64,000 bases of DNA from Streptosporangiaceae bacterium NEAU-GS5. GTDB lineage: Bacteria; Actinomycetota; Actinomycetes; Streptosporangiales; Streptosporangiaceae. Shown here piece after piece: positions 49,267 to 58,020 of this stretch (the stretch's first letter is position 1; every line of letters starts with the position of its first letter). The translations under genes were made by a program, and so were the position numbers. The notes under the pieces were generated by a model. The model did not search any database. It was not told the DNA's origin and worked only from the letters and a program-made list of their open reading frames with translations. The stretch is taken from the NCBI GenBank assembly GCA_017592665.1, contig JAGFNW010000024.1, positions 81,355 through 145,354 of the forward strand, written 5' to 3'.

Positions 49267-51525
49267 TTATCCAGGCCGACGCGGCCGGTAGGTGGCAGCG
49301 AGGTGATCCTGCAGCTCGGCGTGCCTGAACTGATAGACCGGGCCGATCGCGCGCAGCAGTCCTAGCCGATGCATGTCGTCACGGAACCTCATCAGCCGGC
49401 GCGGCAGCCTCCGCGACCACGCCAACCGGTAGGTGGCGATCACGTACGCCATCCAGGCGTGGTGTCTGCCGATCATGAACCCGACCACGAGGCCGTAGAC
49501 GAGCGCGAGCACCACCGAGGCTGTGATCACGGCCAGCTTGAGCGTGGACTCCATGCTCAATCCAAGTGCGAGCCCAGGCAGGCCGACTATGACGACCGGG
49601 CACGCCGCCCGCGTCAGGTTGAGCGTCCGATCCCTTCGCCAGCTCGTCATCGGCGTCGTGGCCCGGTCCACCTCGGTCGGCTGTTCGGCCCATCTGACGA
49701 GCCCATACGCCAGCCCGATCGGAAGGCCCGCCAAGAGTGCCACGGCACCGCTTGCCAGTGCGCTCGACAGAAAGCTGCCCGAGTCCCCGCCGAATCCACT
49801 CCCGAGCCATCGGGCAAGTGTCGCCACGAGGCTGTAGACGAGGCCGAACAGCAGGCTCCCGCCGAGCCCGTACATGAGCCCGAAGCCCAGACGACGCATC
49901 AACGAGGCCGCCTGTCCACGGAGATGGAGATCCGCGAAGCCCGGCGCCTGCCGTGACCATTTGCCGGGTCCCCTCCAGCCGGCGAGCCAGCCGACGAATA
50001 CGGTGACGGCTCCGACCGCGATCCCGGCGGCCGGCCAGCCTCCTGTGAATGCGAGCTCGATCCCGAATAGATACGCGAAAAGGAGCCCCGCCATGAGGCC
50101 TCCCGGGATGCCGAGTGCGGTCTTCACGGGCCAGGAGATCGCATTAGTGGTACGGGCGAGGTGCCACCAGGCGAAGTCACGGGAGCTGAGCCCGTGGGCC
50201 GGGTGCCGGTGGATCATGTGATGGGCCAGGTAGGTCAGCCGGTCGCGGACGCGGGCAGGATGCCGGCGGTGGCGTGGGCGGAACAGGTCGGCGGGATCGC
50301 GGCTGGGTGGATGCGCGGTGATGAGCGCGGGGATGAGCTGGGCGAACAGGTTCGCCCGCAGGGCGCCGGCGTCGGGAAACCGGGCCGGGTCGAGCAGGGG
50401 CGCGGGATCGGCGCCGGGGGAGATGTAGACGGTGCGCAGCAACCACAGCCCCAGCGGCCGCTCGGCCATCTCGGCCACGGGAGTCCCGCTGGTGGTGGCG
50501 CTGAGTTCGGCCAGGAGCCGCTCCCAGGCGGGGCCGGGTTCCGGAGGCAGGCATCGATAGAGGTAGTCGGCTGCGGCGAAAGGCTCCAGCGGCTGGGGCT
50601 CGATGACCACGGCCGAGGTGAGCACATCGCCGGCGGCGCCGACCGCGTCGCCGTATTCGGCGGTGCGGCTGGTGAGGATCAGCTGGTCGGATCCGGCCAG
50701 CGAGCGATTGACGGCGGCGATGATCGCGGCCTGAGCCTGGGTGGGGAGCTCGTCCAGGCCGTCGAGGATCGGCAGGATGTGGCCGCGGTCGGCGAGGATC
50801 GCTGGGATGCCGGGGCCGAGTCCGGGGGTGCCGAGCGACGGGTAGTCCTGGCTCAGCCGTACGGTCAGCCAGTCCTGCAGCCGGGGGTGGGCGGTGGGAT
50901 CCCACCCGGCCACCGACAACAGAACGGGCACCGGCTCGTCGCTCGCTCGCGTGCCCAACAGTTCCAGCAGCAGCTGGACGGCCAGGGTCGTCTTCCCCGA
51001 GCCGGGAACACCGAGGATCACCAGCCGTCGGCGGCCGAGAGCGCGGAAGGAGCCGGCCAATTCCGCGATGTCGTCGCTGGAGGCCGTCAGGGGAAACGCG
51101 GGTCCCGGCATGTTGACGGGGTGATCCATCAGTTCTCGCCGCGTCGTCAGGCGCCACTGCACGGGGATGGGCGCGGGGTCGTCCAGCGACCGCCGGATCG
51201 ACTCGGTCCGCCACTGGTCTGAGACCAGGCCGGCCAGGATGTCCAACGCGCGCGCGACCTTCTCCGGATCGGCCCCGGCGGCCGTGGCCGAATGCCGCCA
51301 CCTCCACAAACCGGCGACGAGGGCTGGTATGGCGAAGACGACGCCGACCAACTGGGCCACGTTGGCCGCGGTCTGCAAGCCCCCCTTGTCGTAGAACGAG
51401 AGCCCGATCACGGCCAGGAGCGCCGCCAAAGCGGCGAGCCCGATCCAGAAAATGAAGCCGTACTTCCACGAGCCGCTGCGGCGTGCCACGACATCAAGGG
51501 TGACGATTTCGCCGAGGATCGGCAT
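49267..51525 (-). CDS. Membrane NACHT NTPase
   Basis: STAND-class NTPase of 752 aa. Two N-terminal transmembrane helices (about 22-42 and 55-77) precede the NACHT domain: Walker A GVPGSGKTT (172-180), Walker B LPILDGLDEL (251-260) and sensor LTSRTAEY (284-291). The C-terminal third (about 460-700) holds several further hydrophobic helices (GGLMAGLLFAYLFGIELAF, GFGLMYGLGGSLLFGLVYSL, LALVYGLVVGFMIGR) and ends in a soluble segment (YQFRHAELQDHLAATY) typical of NACHT tails. Similar membrane NACHT proteins occur in actinobacteria and in antiphage systems; its trigger and output are unknown. It is divergent from an APH-like gene. Confidence 0.85.
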   Translation of the reverse strand: MPILGEIVTLDVVARRSGSWKYGFIFWIGLAALAALLAVIGLSFYDKGGLQTAANVAQLVGVVFAIPALVAGLWRWRHSATAAGADPEKVARALDILAGLVSDQWRTESIRRSLDDPAPIPVQWRLTTRRELMDHPVNMPGPAFPLTASSDDIAELAGSFRALGRRRLVILGVPGSGKTTLAVQLLLELLGTRASDEPVPVLLSVAGWDPTAHPRLQDWLTVRLSQDYPSLGTPGLGPGIPAILADRGHILPILDGLDELPTQAQAAIIAAVNRSLAGSDQLILTSRTAEYGDAVGAAGDVLTSAVVIEPQPLEPFAAADYLYRCLPPEPGPAWERLLAELSATTSGTPVAEMAERPLGLWLLRTVYISPGADPAPLLDPARFPDAGALRANLFAQLIPALITAHPPSRDPADLFRPRHRRHPARVRDRLTYLAHHMIHRHPAHGLSSRDFAWWHLARTTNAISWPVKTALGIPGGLMAGLLFAYLFGIELAFTGGWPAAGIAVGAVTVFVGWLAGWRGPGKWSRQAPGFADLHLRGQAASLMRRLGFGLMYGLGGSLLFGLVYSLVATLARWLGSGFGGDSGSFLSSALASGAVALLAGLPIGLAYGLVRWAEQPTEVDRATTPMTSWRRDRTLNLTRAACPVVIVGLPGLALGLSMESTLKLAVITASVVLALVYGLVVGFMIGRHHAWMAYVIATYRLAWSRRLPRRLMRFRDDMHRLGLLRAIGPVYQFRHAELQDHLAATYRPRRPG

Positions 51526-51605
51526 TGGCCCGGCCCAACTGTTATGAACTCGGGTCGCCGTACATGCGATTCAGGGATGTACGCCGCGAGGTATATGAAT
51601 TGGCC

Positions 51606-52271
51606 ATGCGACTTCCGCACGGATACACCAACGAGACCGGGCGAAGTGACGGCCTGATTCACAAGGCCTACCTGGGCCCCGATCCCGAGCTGCGCTACCG
51701 GACCGAGCGTGCGGCGCTCATCGGTCTCAGCGGCCGACTCCCGGTGCCGGAGGTGCGCGGCGGGCACGACGGCCGGCTGCTTGTGCAGGAGATTGCCGGG
51801 TGGCACGGTCAGGAGGCACTGGACGCCGGCCACGCCGGCCCGGTTCTGCGGCTGTGCGGCGAACTGCGCCGCCGGCTGTCCGAAGTGGACCCGGCGCAGG
51901 TGCCCGGACTTTCCGGCGCCGGCCAGGTGATCGTGCACGGCGACTTCGGCCCGCAGAACCTGCTCGTGAACGCGGCGGCCGACGAAGTCGTGGCGGTCTT
52001 CGACTGGGAGTGGTGTCATCTCGGTTCCGCGGTCGAGGATCTCGCCTGGGCCGAATGGATCGTACGGATGCACCATCGCGCCGCCGTGCCTTTTCTCGGC
52101 GAGCTTTTCACCGGATACGGCAGCCGTCCGCCCTGGTCCGAGCGGCACGCGGCCATGTTGCGGGCCTGCGAGAACTGCCGCGATTTCTGCGTACGGTGGG
52201 AAAGCCCCGCGGCCGTCGCCATGTGGGACCAGCGAATCCAGCAGACCCGCGAATTCCGCGACGCCGGCTAA
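51606..52271 (+). CDS. Aminoglycoside phosphotransferase (APH)-like kinase
   Basis: Small-molecule-kinase-like protein of 221 aa. The catalytic loop is VIVHGDFGPQNLLVN with catalytic Asp and Asn, followed by the metal-binding VAVFDWEWCHLG, as in APH/choline kinase-like enzymes. The N-lobe is abbreviated; the ATP-lysine region falls near LIHKAYLG. It could phosphorylate a small molecule or be a diverged protein kinase; aminoglycoside resistance cannot be claimed. The start is uncertain: ATG 51606 (MRLPHGYTNETG) is used, and ATG 51564 is the in-frame alternative. It overlaps the convergent CHAT gene end by 4 bp. Confidence 0.75.
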   Translation: MRLPHGYTNETGRSDGLIHKAYLGPDPELRYRTERAALIGLSGRLPVPEVRGGHDGRLLVQEIAGWHGQEALDAGHAGPVLRLCGELRRRLSEVDPAQVPGLSGAGQVIVHGDFGPQNLLVNAAADEVVAVFDWEWCHLGSAVEDLAWAEWIVRMHHRAAVPFLGELFTGYGSRPPWSERHAAMLRACENCRDFCVRWESPAAVAMWDQRIQQTREFRDAG

Positions 52272-55200
52272 GGGATGCCGATGGCGACGAAGGGCGCCCA
52301 GTCGACGGGGTGGGCGAAGGCGCCGCGGCCGGATTGCTTCAGGCGTTGCCGCATGTCTTCGAGGGCGTCCTGAAGTCCGGGGGTGCGAAGCGCCGGATCC
52401 GCCGATTCAGCGGCCCGATTGAGGACGCGCATCACGTCGGCGCGGCCCGCCGTGCGAATCCATATCTGCGCGGAGCGAAGGGCGGCGGCGGGGGCGGCCC
52501 CGCGCGCCGATTCCTGGTAGTAATACGCGACGATCGCGGCCGCGGCCGCGTCATCGACCACCCAGAGACTCGCAATGATCGAGGCGGCGCCCGCGAAGAG
52601 GAAGCCGCTGGCCACGCCGAGATATTCGTCCGCGGCGTCGCGCGGATCGGTCATGCCGGTCTCGCAGCCGATCAGCGCGGCCGCCATTCCCGGGCGGACG
52701 GACAGCCGCTCGTTGAAGAGATGGTCCAATGTCAGCGGCGTGTCCGCCAATCGGAGTTCCGAACCCAGCGGGTCTTTCCAGTTGTATTGGGCGTGACCGG
52801 CGTAGTGGCAGGGGTCGGCGTCGCCCATCTTGTCCGCCACCGCGGCGAACGTGGCCTGGCGTCCGGCAAGTATGCGATCGCGGGTCAGCCGCGGCCCCAA
52901 CGCGATCATGTCGAGATGGGTGAGTGCCAGGTTGCTCTTGGAATCCACTATGGCCAGGGGCCGCGTCCCCGATCGCGGCCGGCTCTGCTGACGGTCCTGG
53001 CAGATGTCGAGCAGGGTCAGGCTCGGCGCGACGGTCACCTGGTAGTCGTCCACGACATAGCGGGGACGCCCGCGATGCGGCCGCCACCATGCGGCCATTG
53101 GGAGCAGGTGCAGGCCGCGGTGGGGAACGGCGATCAGCTTCGTGATCTCGTTGGCTTCGAGCAGCGGGCGAATGGGCTCGAACAATTCCTGATAGAGCCA
53201 TCGGAGCGTGTCGTCGACGTCGGCCAATACGCGGGCCTCGTCCTCCTGCAGGCGTACGGGGAAATCCTCTGAGCCGACCGAGCGCATGAGCCGCGCGGTC
53301 AGTTCCGCCGCGGTGACCTTCGCCGAGAAGAACGTCGCCGGCCCTATCCAGCCCGTTGACGCCGCACCCGACGTCATCACGTAGACGACCGTCATCGTCT
53401 CGCATACCGCGAAACCCACGAGCGCGGTCCGCTGACGGGGGCGCAGCATCGCGGCCGTCTCGTGAATCCCCACCGTCTCACCGCGGGCCAGCCGGGTCGT
53501 GTACTCCCAGCGCCGATGGGTGACACGGGTGCGTGCCGTCGTGAGTCTCGGATCTTCCGTTCCGTCTTCACCCGACGCGGGCCGCGCGACGGTGAAGGAA
53601 ATGACACTGTGGCCATTTATGTGTCGCGTTATGTGTCGCGCCCATCGGGCGTGCCCGGCCTCGTCGAGTCCATCGACGTACGCGGCGACGAATCTCCGGC
53701 CGGTCACATAGGACGTCGCTTCCCGCATGGCGTCGAGCAGGAGGCCATATCCGGCCTCACCCGAGAGAAATTCGCCGATCCACCCGGTCCCGAATTCCGA
53801 GGGCGCCCATCCTGACTCGGTGGGTCCACCGGCAACGTAGGTGGCCTCCGCAAGCCGGGACGCGGCCTCGCCGTACAGTTCCCGCACATCCGCGCCGCCG
53901 GGAGCGTCGTAGTCGTTGGCGACCGCGCGCATCGCCTCGAGCGCGTCATCCAGTTGTTCCATGGCGCCCCGGATCTTCTCGGTCGCTTCGGGGAGATCGC
54001 GATCTTCGGCCAGGCGGGCGGCGACCGCCCACAGGTCCTGGACCATGCTGATGGTCATCGAGGACCGGTTCTCCTCGCGGAGGAGCGCGGCCAGTCCCGC
54101 CGGGATCGGACCGTCCGGTCCGCCACCGGTGGCCGCCACGCCCACTACCTCCCACGCGTCCGACGCCCCGCCGTCCGCTGGCCCGCCCTCGGCCACCCGG
54201 AGGGGACGACGTTCGCCTGCGGCCCGCCAGAACGACTCGTCCACGGTCGCGAGGCCATGCCGTGGGTCCGCGTGGCGGCGTGCGATCAGGTCGCCGAGAA
54301 AGCGGGTCTTGGCCTTCTCCAGGGTCTCGAACGCGAGGCCGGGGTGGCCGAGCCGCAGGCGGCAGAGCTGAGCGCGCTCGTACAGCGCCGCCTTGTCGGC
54401 GAAGAAGAACCGGTCGTCGAGATCGCCCAGGAGCTTGGCCCACATGCGGTCGATCACCTGCTCGGCCTTGGTGTAGTGGCGATCGGCCGCCCGCAACTGA
54501 CTCAAGCGGGCGCACAGGTCGCCGAGGGCGGCCCACGTGTGCCATTCGAGTTCGGCCTCGCCGATCGCGCCCGAGCTCCGGGCGGCCTGCAGGAGGAACG
54601 CGTGGGCCTCGTCGTGAGCTTCGCGCCGGCCCAGCCGTTCGGCCACGAGCAGACAGAGGATCACGGCGGTCGGCCGGACCGATGCCGATCCGCCCATCCC
54701 CGTCAGGGCATTGAGCAGGTCATCCAGGGCGTGGCCCGGCCCCGAGGCCACGTCGGCGATCGCCTCGAGCACCGCGGCGCCATCGGGCTCCTTCTCCTTT
54801 CCCCGCGTCGTGCTCCCGGTGCGCGCGACGGCGGTGACGTACGCGCCGACGGAGCTCAGCGTCGGCGCCTGCTCGAGCCTGTCGGCGTCGTCGCCGGAAA
54901 GGATGGTCATGATAAGCCGCCAGGCGTCGGCGGCGATCGATTCCTCGCGGTCGGCGAGTGCGTGCAGCAGCGCCGGGAGCGATCTCGGATCCTTGCGGGC
55001 GTCCAGCGCGCGGAGCGCCATCGCTCTGATCTTGACCTCGGGGTTGGTCAAGGTCGCGCAGAGCTCGGCGGTGGCCGCCAGATCCGGTCGGACGATGAGT
55101 GCCTGAACCGCGCCCCACATCGCCGCGCGACTGCGGCCGGTCAGGCACCTCCGCGCGGCCGCGGCCAGCTGATCGGCGGGCACGGTCGCGAACGCGGACT

Positions 55201-56335
55201 GGATGTGTCCCGCTTCCGTGCCGTCGACGGCGACCGTGGTGAGCACGGCGTCGAGGGCCGCGTCCGTGCCCGTGCGGGCCAGCGCGGTCACCGCGGCGCT
55301 TCGGTCGTCGGCATCGGGCCCTCGCGTCAGACGTACGAGGGCGGCCACCGCTTGCGGCTCCTGCTGTCCGGCGAGCCGATGGGCCGCGGCCCTGCGGTGC
55401 TCGGGTTCCTTGGCGTACGCGGCCAGGATGTCGAGATCGGTGACGTGATATACGGCGATCTGCTCGGGCCCGGCGACCGCGACGTGGATCCCGTCATTTC
55501 CGCTCGCGACGCTCAATTGAACGCCGTCGAAGCCGAGCTCCCGATATTCGCCGAGCGAATAGGCGTCTTCATCGGTCACGCGGTAGGCGGCGAGTTTTCG
55601 CCCGCTCAACAGGATCAGGCAGTCGCTTGCCGACGAGACGTGCGCGTCGGCCGGCGTCAGGTGTTTCTCCGTACGCGTGCGGACCGCCGGATCGCGGCCG
55701 CCCCAGGCGAGAAAACGCCCGTGCTCGCCGATCAGCAGATCGGTGATGTATCCGGATGCGTCGTTGAACGCGGTCGCCCATCCCGGATAACCCTCGAACA
55801 GCCTTTTCCCATCGGGGAAAAGAACAAGCCGAGTCTGGTAGTCCGATTCGGTGCGGAGCACGATGATTCGGTCGCCCGCGCAGAACACCTGGTCGACGGG
55901 TCCCACGGCGAACCGTCGCACGGCGCCGTCGGCCACCCGGCTCCAGACGCCTTCGTCCGTGTGCCCGACGAAATGGACGCGGCCGTCGGGCAGCCATGCG
56001 GCGTCGGAAACCCCGGTGGGAATGCCTTCCGACGCGGCCGAAAGGAATCCGGCATCGGGATCCTCGAGATCGAAGATGTACGCGCGGCGCTTGCTCTGCG
56101 GATCCATGACGAGTGCGAGGAGATGCCGCCCGTCCGGTGAGAGCCGGATTTTCTTCACGGGTAACGGCAGGCGAACCGAGACGCGTGCCTCGTCGGCGTA
56201 GCTTACGACCTGGACATCGTGCCCGTCGCCATAGACGCCGGCGACCTTCCGGGCATCGGGGCACACATCTAGCGCCCGGCCGCCATTGCCGGAAAGATGA
56301 ACGGACGCGACCGGGGTGACCAGATTGGGCGCCAC
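52268..56335 (-). CDS. CHAT-domain protease with propeller and HEAT-like repeats
   Basis: Large protein of 1355 aa. Residues about 1-310 form a WD40/propeller-like region (VKKIRLSPDGRHLLALVMD, VSDAAWLPDGRVHFVGH). About 310-520 are HEAT-like repeats (AVAALVRLTRGPDADDRSAAV, NPEVKIRAMALRALDARKD). About 540-700 have TPR-like helices (AALGDLCARLSQLRAADRHY, LAFETLEKAKTRFLGDLIAR). The C-terminus is a CHAT caspase-like peptidase with His1181 in DPCHYAGHAQYNW and Cys1224 in ALIGCETGMTD. CHAT proteases act as effectors in conflict and cell-death pathways. The GTG start at 56335 has GAGGTGGA upstream. A membrane protein gene diverges 43 bp away. Confidence 0.85.
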   Translation of the reverse strand: MAPNLVTPVASVHLSGNGGRALDVCPDARKVAGVYGDGHDVQVVSYADEARVSVRLPLPVKKIRLSPDGRHLLALVMDPQSKRRAYIFDLEDPDAGFLSAASEGIPTGVSDAAWLPDGRVHFVGHTDEGVWSRVADGAVRRFAVGPVDQVFCAGDRIIVLRTESDYQTRLVLFPDGKRLFEGYPGWATAFNDASGYITDLLIGEHGRFLAWGGRDPAVRTRTEKHLTPADAHVSSASDCLILLSGRKLAAYRVTDEDAYSLGEYRELGFDGVQLSVASGNDGIHVAVAGPEQIAVYHVTDLDILAAYAKEPEHRRAAAHRLAGQQEPQAVAALVRLTRGPDADDRSAAVTALARTGTDAALDAVLTTVAVDGTEAGHIQSAFATVPADQLAAAARRCLTGRSRAAMWGAVQALIVRPDLAATAELCATLTNPEVKIRAMALRALDARKDPRSLPALLHALADREESIAADAWRLIMTILSGDDADRLEQAPTLSSVGAYVTAVARTGSTTRGKEKEPDGAAVLEAIADVASGPGHALDDLLNALTGMGGSASVRPTAVILCLLVAERLGRREAHDEAHAFLLQAARSSGAIGEAELEWHTWAALGDLCARLSQLRAADRHYTKAEQVIDRMWAKLLGDLDDRFFFADKAALYERAQLCRLRLGHPGLAFETLEKAKTRFLGDLIARRHADPRHGLATVDESFWRAAGERRPLRVAEGGPADGGASDAWEVVGVAATGGGPDGPIPAGLAALLREENRSSMTISMVQDLWAVAARLAEDRDLPEATEKIRGAMEQLDDALEAMRAVANDYDAPGGADVRELYGEAASRLAEATYVAGGPTESGWAPSEFGTGWIGEFLSGEAGYGLLLDAMREATSYVTGRRFVAAYVDGLDEAGHARWARHITRHINGHSVISFTVARPASGEDGTEDPRLTTARTRVTHRRWEYTTRLARGETVGIHETAAMLRPRQRTALVGFAVCETMTVVYVMTSGAASTGWIGPATFFSAKVTAAELTARLMRSVGSEDFPVRLQEDEARVLADVDDTLRWLYQELFEPIRPLLEANEITKLIAVPHRGLHLLPMAAWWRPHRGRPRYVVDDYQVTVAPSLTLLDICQDRQQSRPRSGTRPLAIVDSKSNLALTHLDMIALGPRLTRDRILAGRQATFAAVADKMGDADPCHYAGHAQYNWKDPLGSELRLADTPLTLDHLFNERLSVRPGMAAALIGCETGMTDPRDAADEYLGVASGFLFAGAASIIASLWVVDDAAAAAIVAYYYQESARGAAPAAALRSAQIWIRTAGRADVMRVLNRAAESADPALRTPGLQDALEDMRQRLKQSGRGAFAHPVDWAPFVAIGIP

Positions 56336-56378
56336 AGTTCCACCTCGTCGCTCGCACGTCACTCGTCACGGAGGTCCG

Positions 56379-57005
56379 ATGCCAACCCCGCCGCCAGGCC
56401 TCGGTCGAAATGACATTAGCCCTTTTTGTGCGAAAGGGACGACCCGCGTCTTCCGATCCCCGGAAGACGACGTGGAAAGCGTCGAATCCGTCCAATCAAC
56501 GGCAGTCGGCTCCGATGAGGCGCAGAAAGAATACGCGGCGTTCGTCAAGGAACTCCTCGACGCCGAGGAGAAGCGGACCGGCGGCCTGGAATCGCGGGCG
56601 TTGACGGTCATCGCCGGTTCTGGAACGCTCGTCACCCTGCTCCTCGCTCTCGCCGCGCTCGCCACCCGCGCGGACAAATTCCAGATCCCGGCCGCGGCGG
56701 TCTTCCCGGCCGCCTTCGCCGCATGCGCATTCGTCGCCGCCGCGCTCTGCGCCATTCTCGCCAATGCCCCGTGGCCCGCCTGGGGCCTTCGGCCGGCCTG
56801 CTTGACCGATCAACTGTGGAAGAACTGGCCGGGCGAAAAGCATCAGGCGGTCGCCAAGGTCGCCGCGACGCGGCTGCGCCTCTGGTCGGAGGCGCACGTG
56901 CTCAGCCAGAGAAAGGCGCGGTTCCTCTTCGTCGCCGTCGCCTTCCAGGCGCTCGCCACGCTCGCTCTGGCGATATCGGTCGTCGCCATTCTCGCCCATC
57001 TCTAG
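56379..57005 (+). CDS. Three-helix membrane protein divergent from the CHAT gene
   Basis: Protein of 208 aa. A charged N-terminal part (about 1-70, with SVESVQSTAVGSDEAQKEY and a helix FVKELLDAEEKRTGGLESR) precedes transmembrane helices at about 75-95 and 104-128. A soluble helical insert (LTDQLWKNWPGEKHQAVAK) and a third helix at about 181-205 follow. The layout resembles SLATT/PycTM-type membrane effectors of bacterial conflict systems, but no sequence family is claimed. ATG 56379 has GGAGG 4 nt upstream and is preferred over an in-frame GTG at 56316 inside the CHAT 5' end. It could be the pore-forming target or sensor of the CHAT protease. Confidence 0.75.
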   Translation: MPTPPPGLGRNDISPFCAKGTTRVFRSPEDDVESVESVQSTAVGSDEAQKEYAAFVKELLDAEEKRTGGLESRALTVIAGSGTLVTLLLALAALATRADKFQIPAAAVFPAAFAACAFVAAALCAILANAPWPAWGLRPACLTDQLWKNWPGEKHQAVAKVAATRLRLWSEAHVLSQRKARFLFVAVAFQALATLALAISVVAILAHL

Positions 57006-57088
57006 CCGGCCGTCGGCCGGCGTGCGAGGTCCGAATTCCGCCGAGATCTGCGGCCGGAGATGCGTTCACATCAGTGAAGGGAGAAACC

Positions 57089-57817
57089 ATGAGCATCTCC
57101 ACGACGACCGACGACATGCGACCTCGCCTGGCCCGCGCCGACTGGCCCGCGCTGGCCGATGAGCTGAACGCCCACGGCCGCGCCTTGACCCACCGGATTC
57201 TCACTCCGCAGGAGTGCCGCGACATCGCGGATCTGTACGACGACGTGGATCGATTCCGGTCCACCATCGACATGGCCCGCTATCGATTCGGCTCGGGGCA
57301 GTACCGCTATTTCGGCAGCCCCCTGCCAGAACCGGTGCGGCAGTTGCGGGAGGCGTTCTATCCCCGCCTGCTGCCAGTGGCCCGCGACTGGGCGGCCAAG
57401 CTCCGACAGCCCGCCCCCTGGCCGGACACCCTGGCCGAATGGCTGGACATGTGCCACGCCGCGGGCCAGACGAAGCCGACCCCCATCCTGCTCCGCTACG
57501 AGAGCGGCGACTGGAACGCCCTGCACCGCGACCTCTACGGCGACCTCGTCTTCCCGCTCCAGGTCGTCATCGGCCTGGACGAGCCGGGCCGCGACTACAC
57601 AGGCGGCGAGTTCCTGCTGGTAGAGCAGCGGCCGCGGGCCCAATCCCGGGGGACGGTCACCGTCCTGGAGCAGGGCCACGGCCTGATCTTCACCACCCGC
57701 GACCGGCCGGTCCGGTCCGCGCGGGGCTGGTCGGCCTCGCCCGTACGGCACGGCGTCAGCCTCATCAACTCAGGCCGGCGACACACATTGGGCCTGGTCT
57801 TCCACGACGCCGCCTGA
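57089..57817 (+). CDS. 2OG-Fe(II) oxygenase (COG3826-like)
   Basis: Soluble dioxygenase of 242 aa using 2-oxoglutarate and Fe(II). The iron ligands are the HxD of WNALHRDLYGD and the distal His in SPVRHGVSLINSG. The 2OG-binding Arg is in GRRHTLGLVFHD. The double-stranded beta-helix segments FPLQVVIGLDEPG and YTGGEFLLVEQRP are visible. Family members hydroxylate proteins or small molecules; the substrate is unknown. ATG 57089 has GAAGGGAG upstream. It follows the membrane protein by 83 bp and precedes cydA on the same strand. Confidence 0.85.
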   Translation: MSISTTTDDMRPRLARADWPALADELNAHGRALTHRILTPQECRDIADLYDDVDRFRSTIDMARYRFGSGQYRYFGSPLPEPVRQLREAFYPRLLPVARDWAAKLRQPAPWPDTLAEWLDMCHAAGQTKPTPILLRYESGDWNALHRDLYGDLVFPLQVVIGLDEPGRDYTGGEFLLVEQRPRAQSRGTVTVLEQGHGLIFTTRDRPVRSARGWSASPVRHGVSLINSGRRHTLGLVFHDAA

Positions 57818-58020
57818 AACCCCGCCTGATCGCCGTCTACTCGCGGTCGGTGCCGAGGTTGACGGGTGCGTTTGCCCTGGTCGGGCGGTTGGGTACACCT
57901 AGGCTGCGCCGTGCGGGGCCGGGGAGGGGTGCCCGGCCTCAACAGGATCCCCCGACGCCGACGTCCGAGCCGGCACACCCGGGCAGGGACGTCGTCATCG
58001 CCGCCGACCTTGGGATTCTC

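Noticed and set aside
51606..52271. APH-like gene as an aminoglycoside-resistance determinant
   Set aside because: Only the general kinase motifs are present; substrate-specific features of resistance enzymes are not recognisable.
53954..56140. 728-codon frame antisense to the CHAT gene
   Set aside because: The opposite strand encodes a clear multi-domain protein; this frame has no recognisable domain or ribosome site.
49267..57005. CRISPR array or known CRISPR/restriction genes in the defence-like region
   Set aside because: No regularly spaced direct repeats and no cas, restriction or methylase motifs were found.
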